DNA from: Streptomyces antimycoticus
GTDB taxonomy: Bacteria; Actinomycetota; Actinomycetes; Streptomycetales; Streptomycetaceae
Length of the DNA stretch: 64,000 nucleotides
Assembly: GCF_005405925.1 (NCBI RefSeq)
Contig: NZ_BJHV01000001.1
Span: 10,850,001 to 10,914,000 of the forward strand
Direction of reading: 5' to 3'
Shown here: positions 9,136 through 17,800 of the stretch, piece after piece
Layout: each line of letters opens with the position of its first letter
Numbering within the stretch: position 1 is the stretch's first letter
The notes under the pieces: generated by a model
What the model was told of the DNA's origin: nothing
Databases searched by the model: none
What the model saw: only the letters and a program-made list of their open reading frames with translations
Position numbers and translations under genes: made by a program

Positions 9136-9285
9136 GTGATCCACTGGGCCTTGACGGCCCGTCGGATCCTGCGGAAGCTGATCACCCAGCTGTACAGCAA
9201 CGTCCAGACGTTGGAGTGGGAGTTGAACCGGATCCACGGCAACAAGGAGACGGAGACCGGTGAGAAGCAGGACGCGGCGCGCTGA
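9136..9285 (+). pseudogene. hypothetical protein fragment
   Basis: Open frame joined to the end of the duplicated segment: TARRILRKLITQLYSNVQ, LEWELNRIHGNKETETGEK, stop 9285. Charged and helical, with no known domain that I recognise. The 5' part before 9174 belongs to duplicated DNA, so the original start is lost. It is 11 bases upstream of the next small gene and in a different frame; the two may be parts of one protein. Confidence 0.35.
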
Positions 9286-9296
9286 GCTGGGACGCG

Positions 9297-9545
9297 GTGG
9301 AGCTCGACCTGCGGACGTCCGTGGACACCGGGTATGCCTTCGGCACCCCGTTCCTGCCGCTCGAAACGATCAAGAATCTGCACGAGGACGCGGAGAAGGC
9401 GATCGAAGCGCTGAAGGACGACAAGGACGCGGCGCAGATGGTGCTGGCCGACCTCGGCAAGATTCGGATGGCGTGCATCGAGCGGGTCGACTCGCTGGCG
9501 TGCACCGGTCTGCCCGCGCCGGTGGGCGGCGGGCGGACGGGCTGA
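9297..9545 (+). CDS. small hypothetical protein
   Basis: 82 residues from a GTG at 9297: an N-terminal LDLRTSVDTGYAFGTPFLPL, then a lysine/aspartate-rich helical stretch (LHEDAEKAIEALKDDKDAAQ) and a C-terminal MACIERVDSLACTG with two Cys. It ends directly before a strong hairpin terminator at 9553. Not recognised. It may be the C-terminal part of a larger protein whose N-terminal portion is the fragment just upstream. Confidence 0.4.
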   Translation: MELDLRTSVDTGYAFGTPFLPLETIKNLHEDAEKAIEALKDDKDAAQMVLADLGKIRMACIERVDSLACTGLPAPVGGGRTG

Positions 9546-9552
9546 AGCCGAT

Positions 9553-9594
9553 GGTTGAGGGGAACCCGGCAAATGTGCCGGGTTCCCCTCAACC
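9553..9594. terminator. 19-bp perfect hairpin, bidirectional
   Basis: Bases 9553-9571 pair perfectly with 9576-9594 around a 4-base loop. It sits between the forward small hypothetical and the convergent reverse frame, so it could terminate both. Confidence 0.8.
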
Positions 9595-10640
9595 ACGGGG
9601 GTTGTCCTCCACGATCTCGGCGTCAACGACGTCATCAGCTGGCACGGTGACCTTCGCGAGGATGCGGCCCGCCTTACGGAGCCGCTTTTGCAGGTGTTCG
9701 GCGTCGACGGCTGCCCGTCGCAGGGTGGCGCCCTCGTCCATCAACGCCTGGTTCAGTCGCTCCAGTGCCCGCTCTGCCGCGTCGGCGGCCCCCAGCACAG
9801 GGGGCCTGCTGTCTTGTTGGACTGAGAGGCCGACCGCGCGTTGCCGGGGGCCTTTGCCGGGGCCGGGATGGCCCGTTGCGGTGCATGGGGAGAAGCCGTT
9901 GTATGCCTCGACCTTGTTGGTCGTCGCGGTCACCCGGCGCCGCAGCGGGGCATCCGAAAGGTAGCGCAGCAACTGGACGGTGCGGATCACGCGGCCGACC
10001 TGACGGAACGCGGTGTAGGTGGCGTTCTTCCGCGAGCCTGAGTGCAGCCGCTTGAGCAGCGTGGACGAGGAGATCGCTCCCTCCCTGACGGAGATGGCCA
10101 CCCGCACCAGGTCCCGGAACTGCGACTCGGTCAGGTCCCAGTCGATTGTGCGCTGCCAGGCTCCGCGAACAGCGCGTCGATGTGCACGTACTCGGTGGGG
10201 CTTGCTGGGCCGGTAGAAGGTCAGGCCCTTCCAGTTCCTGATCCTGGGCATCAGGTCGAAGCCCAGCAGGTGCGCGAGCGCGAACACCGGCTGCGACTGG
10301 CCCTGGGTATCGGCGTGCACGGTGCTCGGCTTGACCTCGGAGGTGTTCTTGAGCAGGCCTTCGATGATGTGAACGGTCTCCCGCACCCCGCACGGGATGA
10401 AGTGTGTGAACAGTGCGATGTAGGTGTCGCAGATGTGGTGGTAGGCGATGCCGCGCGGCTTGCCGTATCTCACGGACGTCTCGGCGAGCAGGTTGTCGAG
10501 GTAGGTGTCCATGTGGGTGCCCTCCGCCGCGACGGTGGTGCCGTTGCCCCGTGCCTGCGGGATGTCGAGACGGACGTGGCCGCGCTGGAGGGCATGACGG
10601 GCCCACGCCGTGCCCTTCGACGACGACCGACAACGACCGT
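9589..10640 (-). pseudogene. Tn3-family transposase fragment fused to an unrelated tail
   Basis: The reverse strand carries the catalytic part of a Tn3-type (DDE_Tnp_Tn3) transposase: ARGNGTTVAAEGTHMDTYLD, RYGKPRGIAYHHI, FTHFIPCGVRETVHIIEGLL, VHADTQGQSQPVFALAHLLG, ISSSTLLKRLHSGSRKNATY, NKVEAYNGFS. Near 10150-10200 two compensating indels garble about 15 codons (the other frame still reads PTEYVHIDALFAEPG). After NGFS, near 9900, the frame enters an unrelated charged tail (AERALERLNQALMDEG, AKVTVPADDVVDAEIVEDN). The N-terminal two thirds and the terminal repeats are absent. Inactive. Confidence 0.8.
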
Positions 10641-10970
10641 CCGGCCGCAGGTCAGTTTTGGGCTGCGCGGCCCGATGACCGGAGGCGAATACGGGCCCGC
10701 CGGACCCAGCAGAAGAAGTAGGCGGCCGCCCGCCCGGCAGAGGTGTTCCGGGAGCTGAGGGGACAGATGCTGGCTGGCTGTCCTCATTTCTGGGACTCGC
10801 CGCAGTCTTGATTTCTGGGACTTGCCGCGGTCTTGGGCTGCTGCAAGCGGCTCCTCCGCCCCACCATGCGGGACACGGTGTTCAGCCACCGTCGTATCTC
10901 ATCTCGCCGCTGTCTGCGTACTTCTGACTGAGCGTCTACTGTGGCCTGGTCCAGATTGCGAGGGGGTCAC
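10641..10970. other. no recognisable gene; 25-bp tandem duplication
   Basis: Bases 10786-10810 and 10811-10835 are tandem copies of one 25-mer (starting ATTTCTGGGACT) with two mismatches. No other structure is seen before the kinase gene. Confidence 0.6.
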
Positions 10971-13001
10971 ATGCAAGGTGAAGACAGGGCCGCGGGCGGC
11001 GGTGGCCCCGACGACCACTGGGCGGGCAGCGCCCCTCAGCGTGCGGACTATGGGGCGACCCAGAGATGGCCCCGGACACCGCCCCACGGGGGCTCACCCG
11101 CGCCCGGCCGCCCGAATGTGGTGATCGAGGGTCGCTACGAGCTGCTGGAACCGATCGGCAGTGGTGGCATGGGCGAGGTGTGGAAGGCCCATGACCGGCG
11201 GCTGCGCCGATTCGTCGCCGTAAAAGGTCTGCTCGACCGGAAGGCGATGACCGCCGGCACCCAGGCCGCGGCGATACAGCGGGCGCGCCGGGAGGCGGAG
11301 GCGATCGCCAAAATCGAGCACCCGAACGTGGTGACGGTCCACGACCAGGTCGAGACCGACAACCAGGTCTGGATCGTGATGAAGTTGCTCGATGCCGGGT
11401 CCCTGGCGGATCTGCTGCGCAGGCAGAAGGTGCTCGCCGTGCCGAGGGCGGCGGACATCGGCCATCAGATCCTCCAAGGCTTGCGGGCGGTACACGCGGC
11501 GTCGGTCGTCCACCGCGATGTGAAGCCGGGCAACGTGCTGGTCCGGGACGACGGGCTCGTGATCCTGGTGGATTTCGGGATCGCGACGTTTGAGGGCGCC
11601 ACCCCGGTGACCCGGTCCGGCGGCGTCATCGGCACACCCCCGTACCTGGCGCCCGAACTCTTCGCACCCGGCTCCCGCGGCCCCACCCCCGCCTCCGACC
11701 TATGGGCGCTGGGAATCACGCTGTACGAGATGGTCGAGGGCCGCCTCCCCTTCGGCGGCAGCGAGGTCTGGGAGGTCCAGGAGAACATCCTGCAGTCGCC
11801 CAACCCGGTCCCGCAGTACGCCGGCCCCCTCGCCCCGGTGATCCAGGGGCTGCTGCGCACAAAACCCGACGAGCGCCTGGACGCGGCCACGGCGGACGCA
11901 ATGCTGCGCGAGGTGCTGGGCGACCCACCGAACGCGGCCTCGGCCAAGGCCGCGACGCACCCGCCGGCGCCCGTTCCCGGACCGGACCCTGCGCCGAGGG
12001 GCCCCGGTCCCGTCGCGTCTTCTCAGGCCTCGCCCGACCCAGCTCCACCCGCGGGAAAGCGCCTGCGGCCTGGCCTCCGGAAGAGACCGAAGGTGGTGGC
12101 GGCGGCTCTGTGCGTGGCGTTGCTGACCACCGCCGGCTGGCTCGTGGCGAACGGCTCCGGCTCGGGCAAGAAGGACAAAGACAGCAATACCACTGGCTCG
12201 GACTGCCGGGGCGGCGGCGCCGGGACGCAGACGTGGAAGAAAACGCATCCCAAACTGCGGATCGGCGTCAAAGATGATCAGCCGGGCCTGAGCGAACGGG
12301 TGAAGGGCGGGAAGGACAAGTACGTGGGCTACGACATCGACATGGCCTACAAGGTCGCCGCGTGCATGGGGTACACGAAAGATGACGTTGAGCTTGTCCC
12401 GGTCACAACCGAAAACCGGAGCAGCTACCTGGAAAGGAAGACGGTAGATCTCGTCATCGCCTCGTACAGCATCAGGATCGACAGCGAAGTCGACTTCGCC
12501 GGCCCGTACTACATGGCGGGCCGGGGGTTCCTGGTGCGCGAGAAGTCGAGCAAGTACACGATCAACGACCCCAGCGACCTGAAAGAACTGGGCGTGGAGG
12601 TGTGTACCGCTCGGGATTCGACGTACATGAAGGTGCTGCCCGGGCTTGGCTTCACCATGATGAAGTCGCCGCCCGCCACCTACCAGCGCTGCCTGGACCA
12701 GCTGCTGAACGAGAAGACGGACGTCTACGCGGTGGCCTCGGACGACGTCATTCTCGCAGGCTACGCCAAGAAGAACCCGGGCAAGGTGCGACGGCTGGAC
12801 AACATCAAAGGCACGGAGAAGTATGGCGTGGCGATGCTCCCCGGGCAGCCGGACCTGAAGAACGAGGTGTGCTCTGCAGTGAAGAAGATCCTGGCGGACA
12901 AGAAAGGCTGGGAGCTCATGTACAAGAAAAACCTGGCCGAACTGATCGGCATCAAGGACCCACCGGGCACCCCGGACCCGACGGAGTGCAAGGGCCACTG
13001 A
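10971..13001 (+). CDS. Ser/Thr protein kinase with extracellular solute-binding sensor
   Basis: Predicted membrane receptor kinase of 676 residues. ATG at 10971 follows GAGGGGG. Order: disordered N-terminus (1-55), Hanks-type kinase domain (about 56-320) with IGSGGMGEV glycine loop, VAVKGL lysine, VVHRDVKPGN catalytic loop, DFG, and GTPPYLAPE. Then a Pro-rich juxtamembrane linker, one transmembrane helix (VVAAALCVALLTTAGWLVA, about 374-394), a Ser/Gly/Lys linker, and a bacterial extracellular solute-binding family 3 domain (about 415-665; LRIGVKDDQPG, YVGYDIDMAYKVAACMGY, FAGPYYMAGRGFLV, DVYAVASDDVILAGYA). Family-3 domains bind polar amino acids, so the likely job is sensing an extracellular amino acid and phosphorylating cytoplasmic targets. 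The frame is fully intact amid decayed neighbours, suggesting selection. It stands alone, without transporter genes beside it. Confidence 0.92.
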   Translation: MQGEDRAAGGGGPDDHWAGSAPQRADYGATQRWPRTPPHGGSPAPGRPNVVIEGRYELLEPIGSGGMGEVWKAHDRRLRRFVAVKGLLDRKAMTAGTQAAAIQRARREAEAIAKIEHPNVVTVHDQVETDNQVWIVMKLLDAGSLADLLRRQKVLAVPRAADIGHQILQGLRAVHAASVVHRDVKPGNVLVRDDGLVILVDFGIATFEGATPVTRSGGVIGTPPYLAPELFAPGSRGPTPASDLWALGITLYEMVEGRLPFGGSEVWEVQENILQSPNPVPQYAGPLAPVIQGLLRTKPDERLDAATADAMLREVLGDPPNAASAKAATHPPAPVPGPDPAPRGPGPVASSQASPDPAPPAGKRLRPGLRKRPKVVAAALCVALLTTAGWLVANGSGSGKKDKDSNTTGSDCRGGGAGTQTWKKTHPKLRIGVKDDQPGLSERVKGGKDKYVGYDIDMAYKVAACMGYTKDDVELVPVTTENRSSYLERKTVDLVIASYSIRIDSEVDFAGPYYMAGRGFLVREKSSKYTINDPSDLKELGVEVCTARDSTYMKVLPGLGFTMMKSPPATYQRCLDQLLNEKTDVYAVASDDVILAGYAKKNPGKVRRLDNIKGTEKYGVAMLPGQPDLKNEVCSAVKKILADKKGWELMYKKNLAELIGIKDPPGTPDPTECKGH

Positions 13002-13085
13002 GAGGCCAACAGAAAGCTCCTTGAGGCCGTATCCCTTTCTGAGCGTTCGTTGAACGGGTCACGGGGGAGAGGAAGAGGCCTCCGT

Positions 13086-13140
13086 GAGTGGTGCCGGATG
13101 ACCTGTGGGGGCGTATGGAACCGTTACTGCCCGGCCGACC
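13086..13140 (+). pseudogene. IS5-type transposase N-terminal scrap
   Basis: A 17-codon stretch (VPDDLWGRMEPLLPGRP) is the canonical N-terminal start of IS5-type transposases, cut off abruptly at both sides. Confidence 0.5.
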
Positions 13141-13411
13141 GGTCCGCGATGCAGCCGGGAGACATCATCGCGGTGAGCGTCCCGGTGCTGCCGGACGGCA
13201 TCGTGGTCCGGGACGCGACCGACGTCGACGCGACCTCGCTGGAGCCGGTGATCCGGTCGGCTGACCCGGAAAACCCTGATGGCTCCTGGCGGGCGCTTCC
13301 CTCCCATGAGCGACCAGAGCCTCGATCCGGAGAGGCTCTCGTACGCGCCGGTGGTGGAGGAGCCCTCGTCCGGCGCGCTTGTCGGCGGCATTGTGGCTGC
13401 CGAAAACTCCA

Positions 13412-13547
13412 AAACGTTGTGGTGTAGTTCGAACTGGCGGAGAGCATGGCGCAGGTGGCGCTCGTTCCAGACGAGGGTGCGGTCCAGGAGTTCGTGGCGG
13501 CAGGTCTGGACCCAGCACTCCATAAGGAGGCGGTGCGCGCCGCGCAT
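13412..13547 (-). pseudogene. integrase-core transposase scrap (IS481/IS3 type)
   Basis: The reverse strand reads ECWVQTCRHELLDRTLVWNE, RHLRHALRQFELHHN, the region around the catalytic Glu near the C-terminus of rve-type transposases. The usual following HRPHQG motif is gone, replaced by unrelated sequence. No start, no repeats; dead. Confidence 0.6.
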
Positions 13548-13618
13548 GCCATTCAGAGCCGAAGCGGTCGGGCTTTGGCCCTTGCGGAGCTGGTCGGAGT
13601 GCTCGTCACAGTGCCGGT

Positions 13619-13990
13619 TCAGTCCGACAGTTCCCGCAGCCTTTCGGGGTGCAGTAGCGGCAGCCGGGCCAGGACCCGGGAGTCGAGCCGGTCGTTCTTG
13701 GCGTGCTTGGAGTAGTAGTCGCGCAGGTCAGCGGACTGCTCTGGCGGCGCTAGGACCACCTTGGCACCGTGGCACTGGAACCACGCGGCGAGCGGGACCC
13801 ACGCGTTGCGGGTCGGTTCCATGATGACGACGACGGCGTCGGTGGTGGGCAGACTGCCCCATAACCGTTCCAGGTCTGTGGGTATGGTGGTGAAGCGTCG
13901 GCCGGAGAAGTGGATCTCTCCGGTGGCGTCGGTGCAGGTGGCCCGGTGTGAGGCCCGGCAGGCCACGTCGATGCCCAGAGGCAGTCTCAA
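13619..13990 (-). pseudogene. IS110-family transposase, N-terminal third
   Basis: ATG at 13990 begins MRLPLGIDVACRASHRATC, with the DEDD-domain landmarks VVVIMEPTRNAWVPLAAWF and DYYSKHAKNDRLDSRVLARL, then stops at 13619 after LRELSD. IS110 transposases are about 340-410 residues; here only 123 remain, and the Ser-containing C-terminal transposase_20 domain is missing. Truncated. Confidence 0.8.
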
Positions 13991-14324
13991 CAGGGCTCCC
14001 GTCTGGCGCAGCGGCGGTTGACCGTTGTCCAGACCTCCGCCACAACCTGCTTGGCACGTGTTCCGCAGGGTTGTGCTGACCGGACATTCGGTAGCAGTGG
14101 TCCACGCTGGCCGTGGCCACGGGTTCCCAACAGGGACGCACGTGCGTCGGGAGGTTCGACCAGCCGTCGATCAGCGTTAAGAAGTCGCCTGCAAGGAGAC
14201 GCTTCGGTCAGTGATCCAGCCGTGCCGGAAGAACCGGACCCGACGCACCCTACCCGCAGCCCCCGAAGATCCCGCAGGGCCATGCCCCAAGCTCAATGTC
14301 AGTGTCGGCCTCTAGCGTCGCCGC
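13991..14324. other. no recognisable gene
   Basis: Probably the former upstream non-coding end of the IS110 element. No terminal structure is certain and no gene is seen. Confidence 0.4.
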
Positions 14325-15611
14325 ATGAGCTACCGCGACGTCGCCTCGAGGCAGGTCCTGATCTGGTCCTGCACCACCGTCGGCGCCCGCATGCCGGTGG
14401 CCATGGCCCCGTTGGCCCTGGTCTTCCTGGTGCGCGAACGCCCCGGCGGCTATTCCCTGGGCGCGATCCTCGCGGCGGCCTACGTCATCGGCGAGATCGC
14501 CGGCGCCCCCATTCTCGGGATGCGCATGCGCCCCGACCGAGCCCGCGCTCACCTGGCCGTCGGGCTCGCGGTCGGAGCCGCCGCCTTCGCGGGCCTCGGG
14601 GTGTTCCCCGACGCGTATCCGGCGGTCCTCGCCGGGTTTGCCTGTCTCGCCGGTGCCGCCCCGGCGGCTGTCACCGGTGGCCTGCGCACGCTGCTCACCG
14701 TGCTCGTCCCGGAGCGTGCGACAGCGCAGGCGCTGTCCGTCGAGTCGATACTGACGGCCGGCATCTGGGCCGTCTCCCCGGCCGCGGTTGCCGGTCTGGC
14801 CCTCGGTGTCGCATCGCCCGTCCCGCTGTTCCTCGGCGCCGCCCTGATGGCGTCGTCGATCGCGGGTCTGTGGCTGCTTCCGGCCGGCTGGGGCGCGGAC
14901 GATACGGGCGGTGAGGACCGGACGGGCGCGTCGCTGGTGCGACTCCTGACCGGCGCCTGGCCGGTGTACGTCATGGGCGCGGCCAGTCTGGCCCTGCTGG
15001 GTCTGGCCGAACTCGTGCTCCCGGCCCTGCTCGAACAGCGCGGCGTCGGCGTCGGCTGGTCCGGTCCGCTGCTGACCGGGATGGCGGTGGGTGGGGGGCT
15101 CGGCGCCTTCGTTCACGGTCTTCGGTCCTGGCCCGGGCGGCTGCGCATCCGCAGCGTGGTGCTGATGGCCGGGACATCGGCCTGCGTGGCCCTCACGGCG
15201 CTGACGCCTCACCCGGCCGGGATCACCGCCGCGCTGGTCGTGGGGGGCACGCTCCAGTCGTGCGCGATGCTCACCCGCAATCTGTCCCTGCGCGAGGCAC
15301 TTCCGCCGGGCGCTCTGGCCGCGGGTTACTCAGTGATGTACGCGGCGGCGGGTGCGGGTTACGCGGCGACAGGGTCGCTCGCCGGTGCGCTCCTGAAGGT
15401 GGTGGCACCGTCCACGGCCATCCTGGCCGGAGTCGGCCTCACCCTGGTGCTGACGGGGGTCGGCTGGTGGGGCGAGGTACGCCGGGCCGGCCGTTCAGCG
15501 CCGGGAGCCGACACCGCCGTCACTCTCGGCTCCGCCGCTTCCCATCCCGTCGTTCCCGGCCCGGAAAAGCCGGCGATAGGCGGTCGGGGTGACGCCGAGC
15601 GCCTGTTGTAG
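14325..15611 (+). CDS. MFS transporter
   Basis: Integral-membrane carrier of 428 residues with about 12 hydrophobic helices, for example PVAMAPLALVFLV, LGAILAAAYVIGEIAGAPIL, VLAGFACLAGAAPAAVTGGL and ITAALVVGGTLQSCAML. It has the short charged loop MRMRPDRARAH after helix 2. Proton-driven MFS carriers of this size export drugs or small metabolites; the substrate is not inferable. No strong Shine-Dalgarno precedes the ATG at 14325. The last 39 codons, after GVGWWGEVRRAGRS, overlap antisense AraC-type coding sequence and look like an acquired tail, so the original stop was probably lost. Confidence 0.8.
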   Translation: MSYRDVASRQVLIWSCTTVGARMPVAMAPLALVFLVRERPGGYSLGAILAAAYVIGEIAGAPILGMRMRPDRARAHLAVGLAVGAAAFAGLGVFPDAYPAVLAGFACLAGAAPAAVTGGLRTLLTVLVPERATAQALSVESILTAGIWAVSPAAVAGLALGVASPVPLFLGAALMASSIAGLWLLPAGWGADDTGGEDRTGASLVRLLTGAWPVYVMGAASLALLGLAELVLPALLEQRGVGVGWSGPLLTGMAVGGGLGAFVHGLRSWPGRLRIRSVVLMAGTSACVALTALTPHPAGITAALVVGGTLQSCAMLTRNLSLREALPPGALAAGYSVMYAAAGAGYAATGSLAGALLKVVAPSTAILAGVGLTLVLTGVGWWGEVRRAGRSAPGADTAVTLGSAASHPVVPGPEKPAIGGRGDAERLL

Positions 15612-15650
15612 GTGCTGCCGCATCGACTGGGCCGTGCCGAACACCAGCAA
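15495..15650 (-). pseudogene. AraC/GlxA-type regulator, C-terminal scrap
   Basis: The reverse strand reads LLVFGTAQSMRQHLQQALGV, TPTAYRRLFRAG to a stop at 15495. This is the second helix-turn-helix and the PxxYRRxF signature that ends AraC-family regulators. Everything N-terminal is missing. It overlaps the 3' end of the convergent MFS gene by about 117 bases. Confidence 0.7.
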
Positions 15651-15821
15651 CCAGGCCTCCTGATAGGGCTCTTTGAAATTGGCTCTGGCCGCAGTTCCGT
15701 GAAAGCGCAGGTCAGCGACGGAAATGTGACATCCTTCGCCTGGGTGTCCGCTTCGTGGTGATCATTCGGGGACGTATGGACAGCGGTCGGCTGTCTTGCG
15801 ATGTTCGATGACGTGGCCGGT

Positions 15822-16355
15822 TCACGCCTGGAACTCGGTGAGGTCGATGGTGTGAACGCGCAGCGGATAGGCATACACCGGGTGCGCCGTCTCTCGCTCG
15901 GGCACCATGCCGAGCTTGCGGATGACGTTCTCGGAGGCGTCGTCACCCACCCGGTTGATGCTGATGATGCGGTCGAGGCCGCGGTCCTGGAGCGCGAACT
16001 CCAGCGTGGCGTGGGCGGCTTCGGACGCGTATCCCTGGCCCCAGAACGGTGAGCCGAGTCGCCAGCTGATGGCCACGGCGGGCAGTACCTCCGGCAGGAA
16101 CTCGGGCACGGACAGACCCGTGAAGCCTGCCAGTTCACCCGAGGCCAGCAGTTCGACGGCGAAGAGTCCGAAGCCATCCTCGTCCCACTCCTCCTCCCAC
16201 CGCTCGATGGCCTCTGCCGTGTGGTCCAGGTCGCGCACCGAGCCGTCGTCAATCCAGCGCATGACCCGCGGGTCCGCGTTGATGTCCGCCATCGGCGCGA
16301 GGTCGTCGTCATGCCAGCGACGGAGGAGGAGGCGGGGTGTGCGGATCTCGGTCAT
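15822..16355 (-). CDS. GNAT family N-acetyltransferase
   Basis: 177-residue RimJ/RimL-like acetyltransferase: TPRLLLRRWHDDDLAPMAD at the N-terminus, beta strands VAISWRLGSPFWGQGYASEA (acetyl-CoA-binding motif A region, family consensus GxGxA) and IISINRVGDDASENVIRKLG in motif B, and ending in HTIDLTEFQA. Intact. ATG at 16355 is preferred; another ATG lies three codons upstream at 16364. The acceptor is unknown, either a ribosomal N-terminus or a small-molecule amine. It stands alone. Confidence 0.9.
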   Translation of the reverse strand: MTEIRTPRLLLRRWHDDDLAPMADINADPRVMRWIDDGSVRDLDHTAEAIERWEEEWDEDGFGLFAVELLASGELAGFTGLSVPEFLPEVLPAVAISWRLGSPFWGQGYASEAAHATLEFALQDRGLDRIISINRVGDDASENVIRKLGMVPERETAHPVYAYPLRVHTIDLTEFQA

Positions 16356-16570
16356 GGCGCCCATCCTGCCGAAGGCAACGGCCGCATCGGTAATCTGGCG
16401 CTCGCCCGTTGCTGCCGCTCCGGGACGCAGGGCATCAAGCCGCCTGCACCGCACACCGTGAAACGGATGAAACATCGAGCCGACGGCCGACAGATGACGC
16501 GCCACTTCGGCAACGAAAGCGGGGGAGGGCCTCGTACGTGGGCACGGCGATCTCCTCCGGGAAGCACGAA

Positions 16571-16592
16571 GCCCCCGGGCGGCGCCGGGGGC
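16571..16592. terminator. 8-bp GC hairpin
   Basis: GCCCCCGG (16571-16578) pairs with CCGGGGGC (16585-16592). It lies just before the frameshifted hypothetical gene. Confidence 0.45.
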
Positions 16593-16593
16593 G

Positions 16594-17143
16594 GTGCTGG
16601 TGCGCTGCGAACCGAACGCGATGCGCCGCACGCTCGTGGAGCGGGCGAAGATCCCGGCCCTGTTCCACCCGTGCGTCACGGAGGACAAGAACAGCCCGTC
16701 GGCCGTCGGCGGCTCGGGCTGTGTGTGCCACCGAGCCTTCTATGCCCCGAGTTCGGGCTGCCCGTCGTCGGCGAACACTTCAAACACGTCGGCGAGGGAG
16801 GCACGGACCAGTGGACCTACCAGACATACGCTCCGCTCGACCTGCGTCCCGACGACACCTTCAACCGCTTCATCACCGGCCGCAGCCTGTTCTGGGCCCA
16901 GACAGAGAAGGGGCTCCTGCCGATCCTGCCGCAGCGCAACGCCCTCGGCTACAACCTCGGCGGCCCGCACGCCCTGGCCGCCTACCTCACCCAAGTCGCC
17001 GACTCCGATGGAAGAACACGGCCGCTGGCGCCCCGTATGAGCAGGCGCACCCCGCGATCCTCGCCTGGACCGAGAGCAGCGCGGCCGACCGCGGCACGAA
17101 CGAATTGACGCTGCGCGACCTCAAGGCCATGCAGCAAAGCTGA
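16594..17143 (+). pseudogene. conserved hypothetical, frameshifted
   Basis: One protein is readable across three frames: VLVRCEPNAMRRTLVERAKI, PALFHPCVTEDKNSP; then FGLPVVGEHFKHVGEGGTDQ, WTYQTYAPLDLRPDDTFNRF, LFWAQTEKGLLPILPQRNAL; then YEQAHPAILAWTESSAADRG and ELTLRDLKAMQQS with a stop at 17143. The junctions are near 16740 and 17010. I do not recognise the family. A 12-bp hairpin terminator follows at once, so this was a real transcription unit end. Confidence 0.55.
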
Positions 17144-17157
17144 CCGACGCCACGCGC

Positions 17158-17190
17158 TGACGCCCACGGACCCGACGCCCGTGGGCGTCA
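17158..17190 (+). terminator. 12-bp perfect hairpin
   Basis: TGACGCCCACGG pairs with CCGTGGGCGTCA across a 9-base loop, 15 bases after the preceding stop codon. Confidence 0.75.
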
Positions 17191-17354
17191 GTGGCGACAC
17201 CACCTGGTACGCCGGGCCAGCGGCGCGCCCCGCCTCGCGGGACGGATGACGAGGCCGCCGGAGCACCTGCCGGGATGCGGCCGACGCGCACGTCCTGGAG
17301 GTGGCGGAGAGGGGTGAGGGTGCAGAGGACCAACACCCGAGCAGGGAGGCCCGC

Positions 17355-17669
17355 ATGGTTGACCCGGTCCCGCTGTACCTCTCGCCGGAGCGCCTGAAGC
17401 AACTCCAGCGATTCACCGACGCGATTCGGCTACGAGCGGCTCTGTACCCGCCCCCGAAGCCGCCGAAGCCGCCGAAACCGCGTAGCCGCTCGCGGCGCCA
17501 CCGACCGACCGAACCCCCCCGCGGACCGCTCTGCGTCGACGCCGCCAGGGTTGAGCGCGGGACTACCGGCGCACGTCCACTCGGCGTGACGCGAGCGGTG
17601 TGCGTCCATCCGCGTCTCGGGTGTGCACCGCGCACCCGATCCTCCCGGCCCCGTCGAATAGCTCACTGA
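17355..17669 (+). CDS. small basic hypothetical protein
   Basis: 104 residues from ATG 17355 behind AGGGAGG (6-base spacing): MVDPVPLYLSPERLKQLQRF, a helix (TDAIRLRAALYPP), a KPPKPPKP repeat and an Arg-rich C-terminus. The first 45 residues look genuine; the rest may be out of frame (Arg/Gly composition). Not recognised. Confidence 0.4.
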   Translation: MVDPVPLYLSPERLKQLQRFTDAIRLRAALYPPPKPPKPPKPRSRSRRHRPTEPPRGPLCVDAARVERGTTGARPLGVTRAVCVHPRLGCAPRTRSSRPRRIAH

Positions 17670-17800
17670 ACGCCACGGGCCCGGGGACGTGTACGGCGTC
17701 TGCCGGGCCCGTGGGGTTGAGGACCCGGCGTTTCAACAGCGCCGCAGGCGGGTTCCAGCGTTCTGCCTCGCGCCGTCGTGGCGCACGGGAGGATGCTGCC

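Larger units (their letters stand above)
6775..9174. repeat. segmental duplication, copy A (MFS/hydrolase/LysR)
   Basis: This segment is nearly identical to 47292-50384. Homology starts at TGTGAACAGGCCGAA and stops at CGGATCCTGCGG on both copies. Copy A lacks about 690 bp present in copy B, inside the MFS gene, at a GGCC microhomology near 7099-7105. Gene order and divergent promoter region are the same in both. Confidence 0.95.

Noticed and set aside
14018..14914. Forward 298-codon frame
   Set aside because: Arg-rich out-of-frame shadow of the MFS gene starting at 14325.
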